The position numbers and the translations under genes were made by a program. The notes beneath the pieces were generated by a model that saw nothing but the letters and a program-made list of their open reading frames with translations, was not told the DNA's origin and searched no databases. Below, piece by piece: positions 33,108-33,245 of a DNA stretch of 33,245 nucleotides. Within the stretch, counting starts at the first letter, position 1. Each line of letters opens with the position of its first letter. The DNA is from an uncultured Bacteroidota bacterium. GTDB lineage: Bacteria; Bacteroidota; Bacteroidia; Bacteroidales; WCHB1-69. The stretch lies in assembly GCA_902797625.1 (NCBI GenBank), contig CADBTU010000132.1, forward strand, positions 1-33,245. Direction: 5' to 3'.

Positions 33108-33245
33108 TTATCTTTCAAACAGTGTTATTGAGGTACGATTTAAATTATTACTGTCCGCAAAAACTCCCAAATGAAAGTTTTTGTAGTAAATCGTCATGAT
33201 GCCGTTATAAGCTCTGATTGCAATATATGTTCTGTTCAGGAAAAA
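33108..33245 (-). CDS. C-terminal fragment of an unidentified protein (cut by window edge)
   Basis: On the minus strand one frame is open for 45 codons from the window edge to a TAA at 33110-33108, whereas the other two stop within a few to about a dozen codons. The residues (beginning FFLNRTYIAIRAYNG and ending NLNRTSITLFER) look like an ordinary protein end, but I recognise no family. A 45-codon open frame can occur by chance in DNA this A/T-rich, at a rate I judge to be a few percent. The position, converging on a two-way terminator, supports a real gene. A small inverted repeat (AAAAACT/AGTTTTT, 33159-33182) lies within it. Confidence 0.4.
   Translation of the reverse strand, partial: FFLNRTYIAIRAYNGIMTIYYKNFHLGVFADSNNLNRTSITLFER

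Noticed and set aside
33159..33182. Inverted repeat AAAAACT/AGTTTTT as the end of a mobile element
   Set aside because: Seven A/T-rich pairs with a ten-base loop are expected by chance here, and it lies within an open frame; no transposase or target duplication is visible.
1..33245. CRISPR array, tRNA, rRNA, insertion sequence, toxin-antitoxin or defence genes
   Set aside because: I looked through all intergenic stretches (each below about 200 bases) and all translations and found no spaced repeats, cloverleaf-type sequence, transposase or typical defence domain.

Overview
The window comes from a low-GC member of the Bacteroidetes, most likely Bacteroidales (inference). The evidence is: promoter elements of the Bacteroidetes type (TAnnTTTG) upstream of most transcription units; a C25 gingipain-type protease with a type IX secretion C-terminal sorting domain; an RprY-like response regulator; a Bacteroidetes-type MurA with Asp at the fosfomycin-target position; a PPi-type phosphofructokinase; a short adenylate kinase; and families largely confined to this phylum (the BT_3928-like MauE/DoxX protein next to a DUF1599 protein). 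Almost all the DNA is coding, and no gene-free stretch exceeds about 200 bases. I see no tRNA, rRNA, CRISPR array, insertion sequence or prophage.

Layout. 1-292 is the 3' end of a HlyD-type adaptor of a type I/bacteriocin exporter, clearly richer in GC than the rest. 489-1772 (+) is an iron-sulfur L-cysteine desulfidase family enzyme. 8690-1786 (-) is a compact run: a GlmM-like phosphohexomutase, two tandem TlpA-like thioredoxin-fold exported proteins, PPi-phosphofructokinase and MurA. It joins sugar-phosphate supply to the first committed step of peptidoglycan synthesis. 16439-8762 (-) is an envelope-biogenesis run: an unrecognised ATP-grasp-like protein, TamB, an AI-2E family permease and a LolA-like carrier. 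It diverges from hpt-adk-dxr-rsgA (16507-19738, +) through a 67-bp region where two promoters overlap back to back. 23408-19750 (-) carries panC, panD, gpmA, a response regulator and pyrF. 29496-23477 (-) carries the C25/T9SS protease, a duplicated DUF1599 protein, the MauE-like membrane protein and prmC. 29659-32323 (+) carries an exported protein of unknown function, manA and a TrmN6-like tRNA methyltransferase. rplY follows at 32404-32988, then a strong hairpin terminator. The last 138 bases appear to hold the 3' end of a converging gene not contained in the window.

Taken together this is mainly a housekeeping stretch of chromosome. I found no defence island or obvious new system. The parts most worth following up are: the ATP-grasp-like protein leading the TamB/LolA run; the TlpA pair with a G7 tract inside the peptidoglycan-precursor run; the DUF1599/MauE-like/C25 protease cluster; and the response regulator with an insertion in its DNA-binding domain, translationally coupled to pyrF. 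These functional links are inferences from gene order; the family calls rest on motifs visible in the translations.
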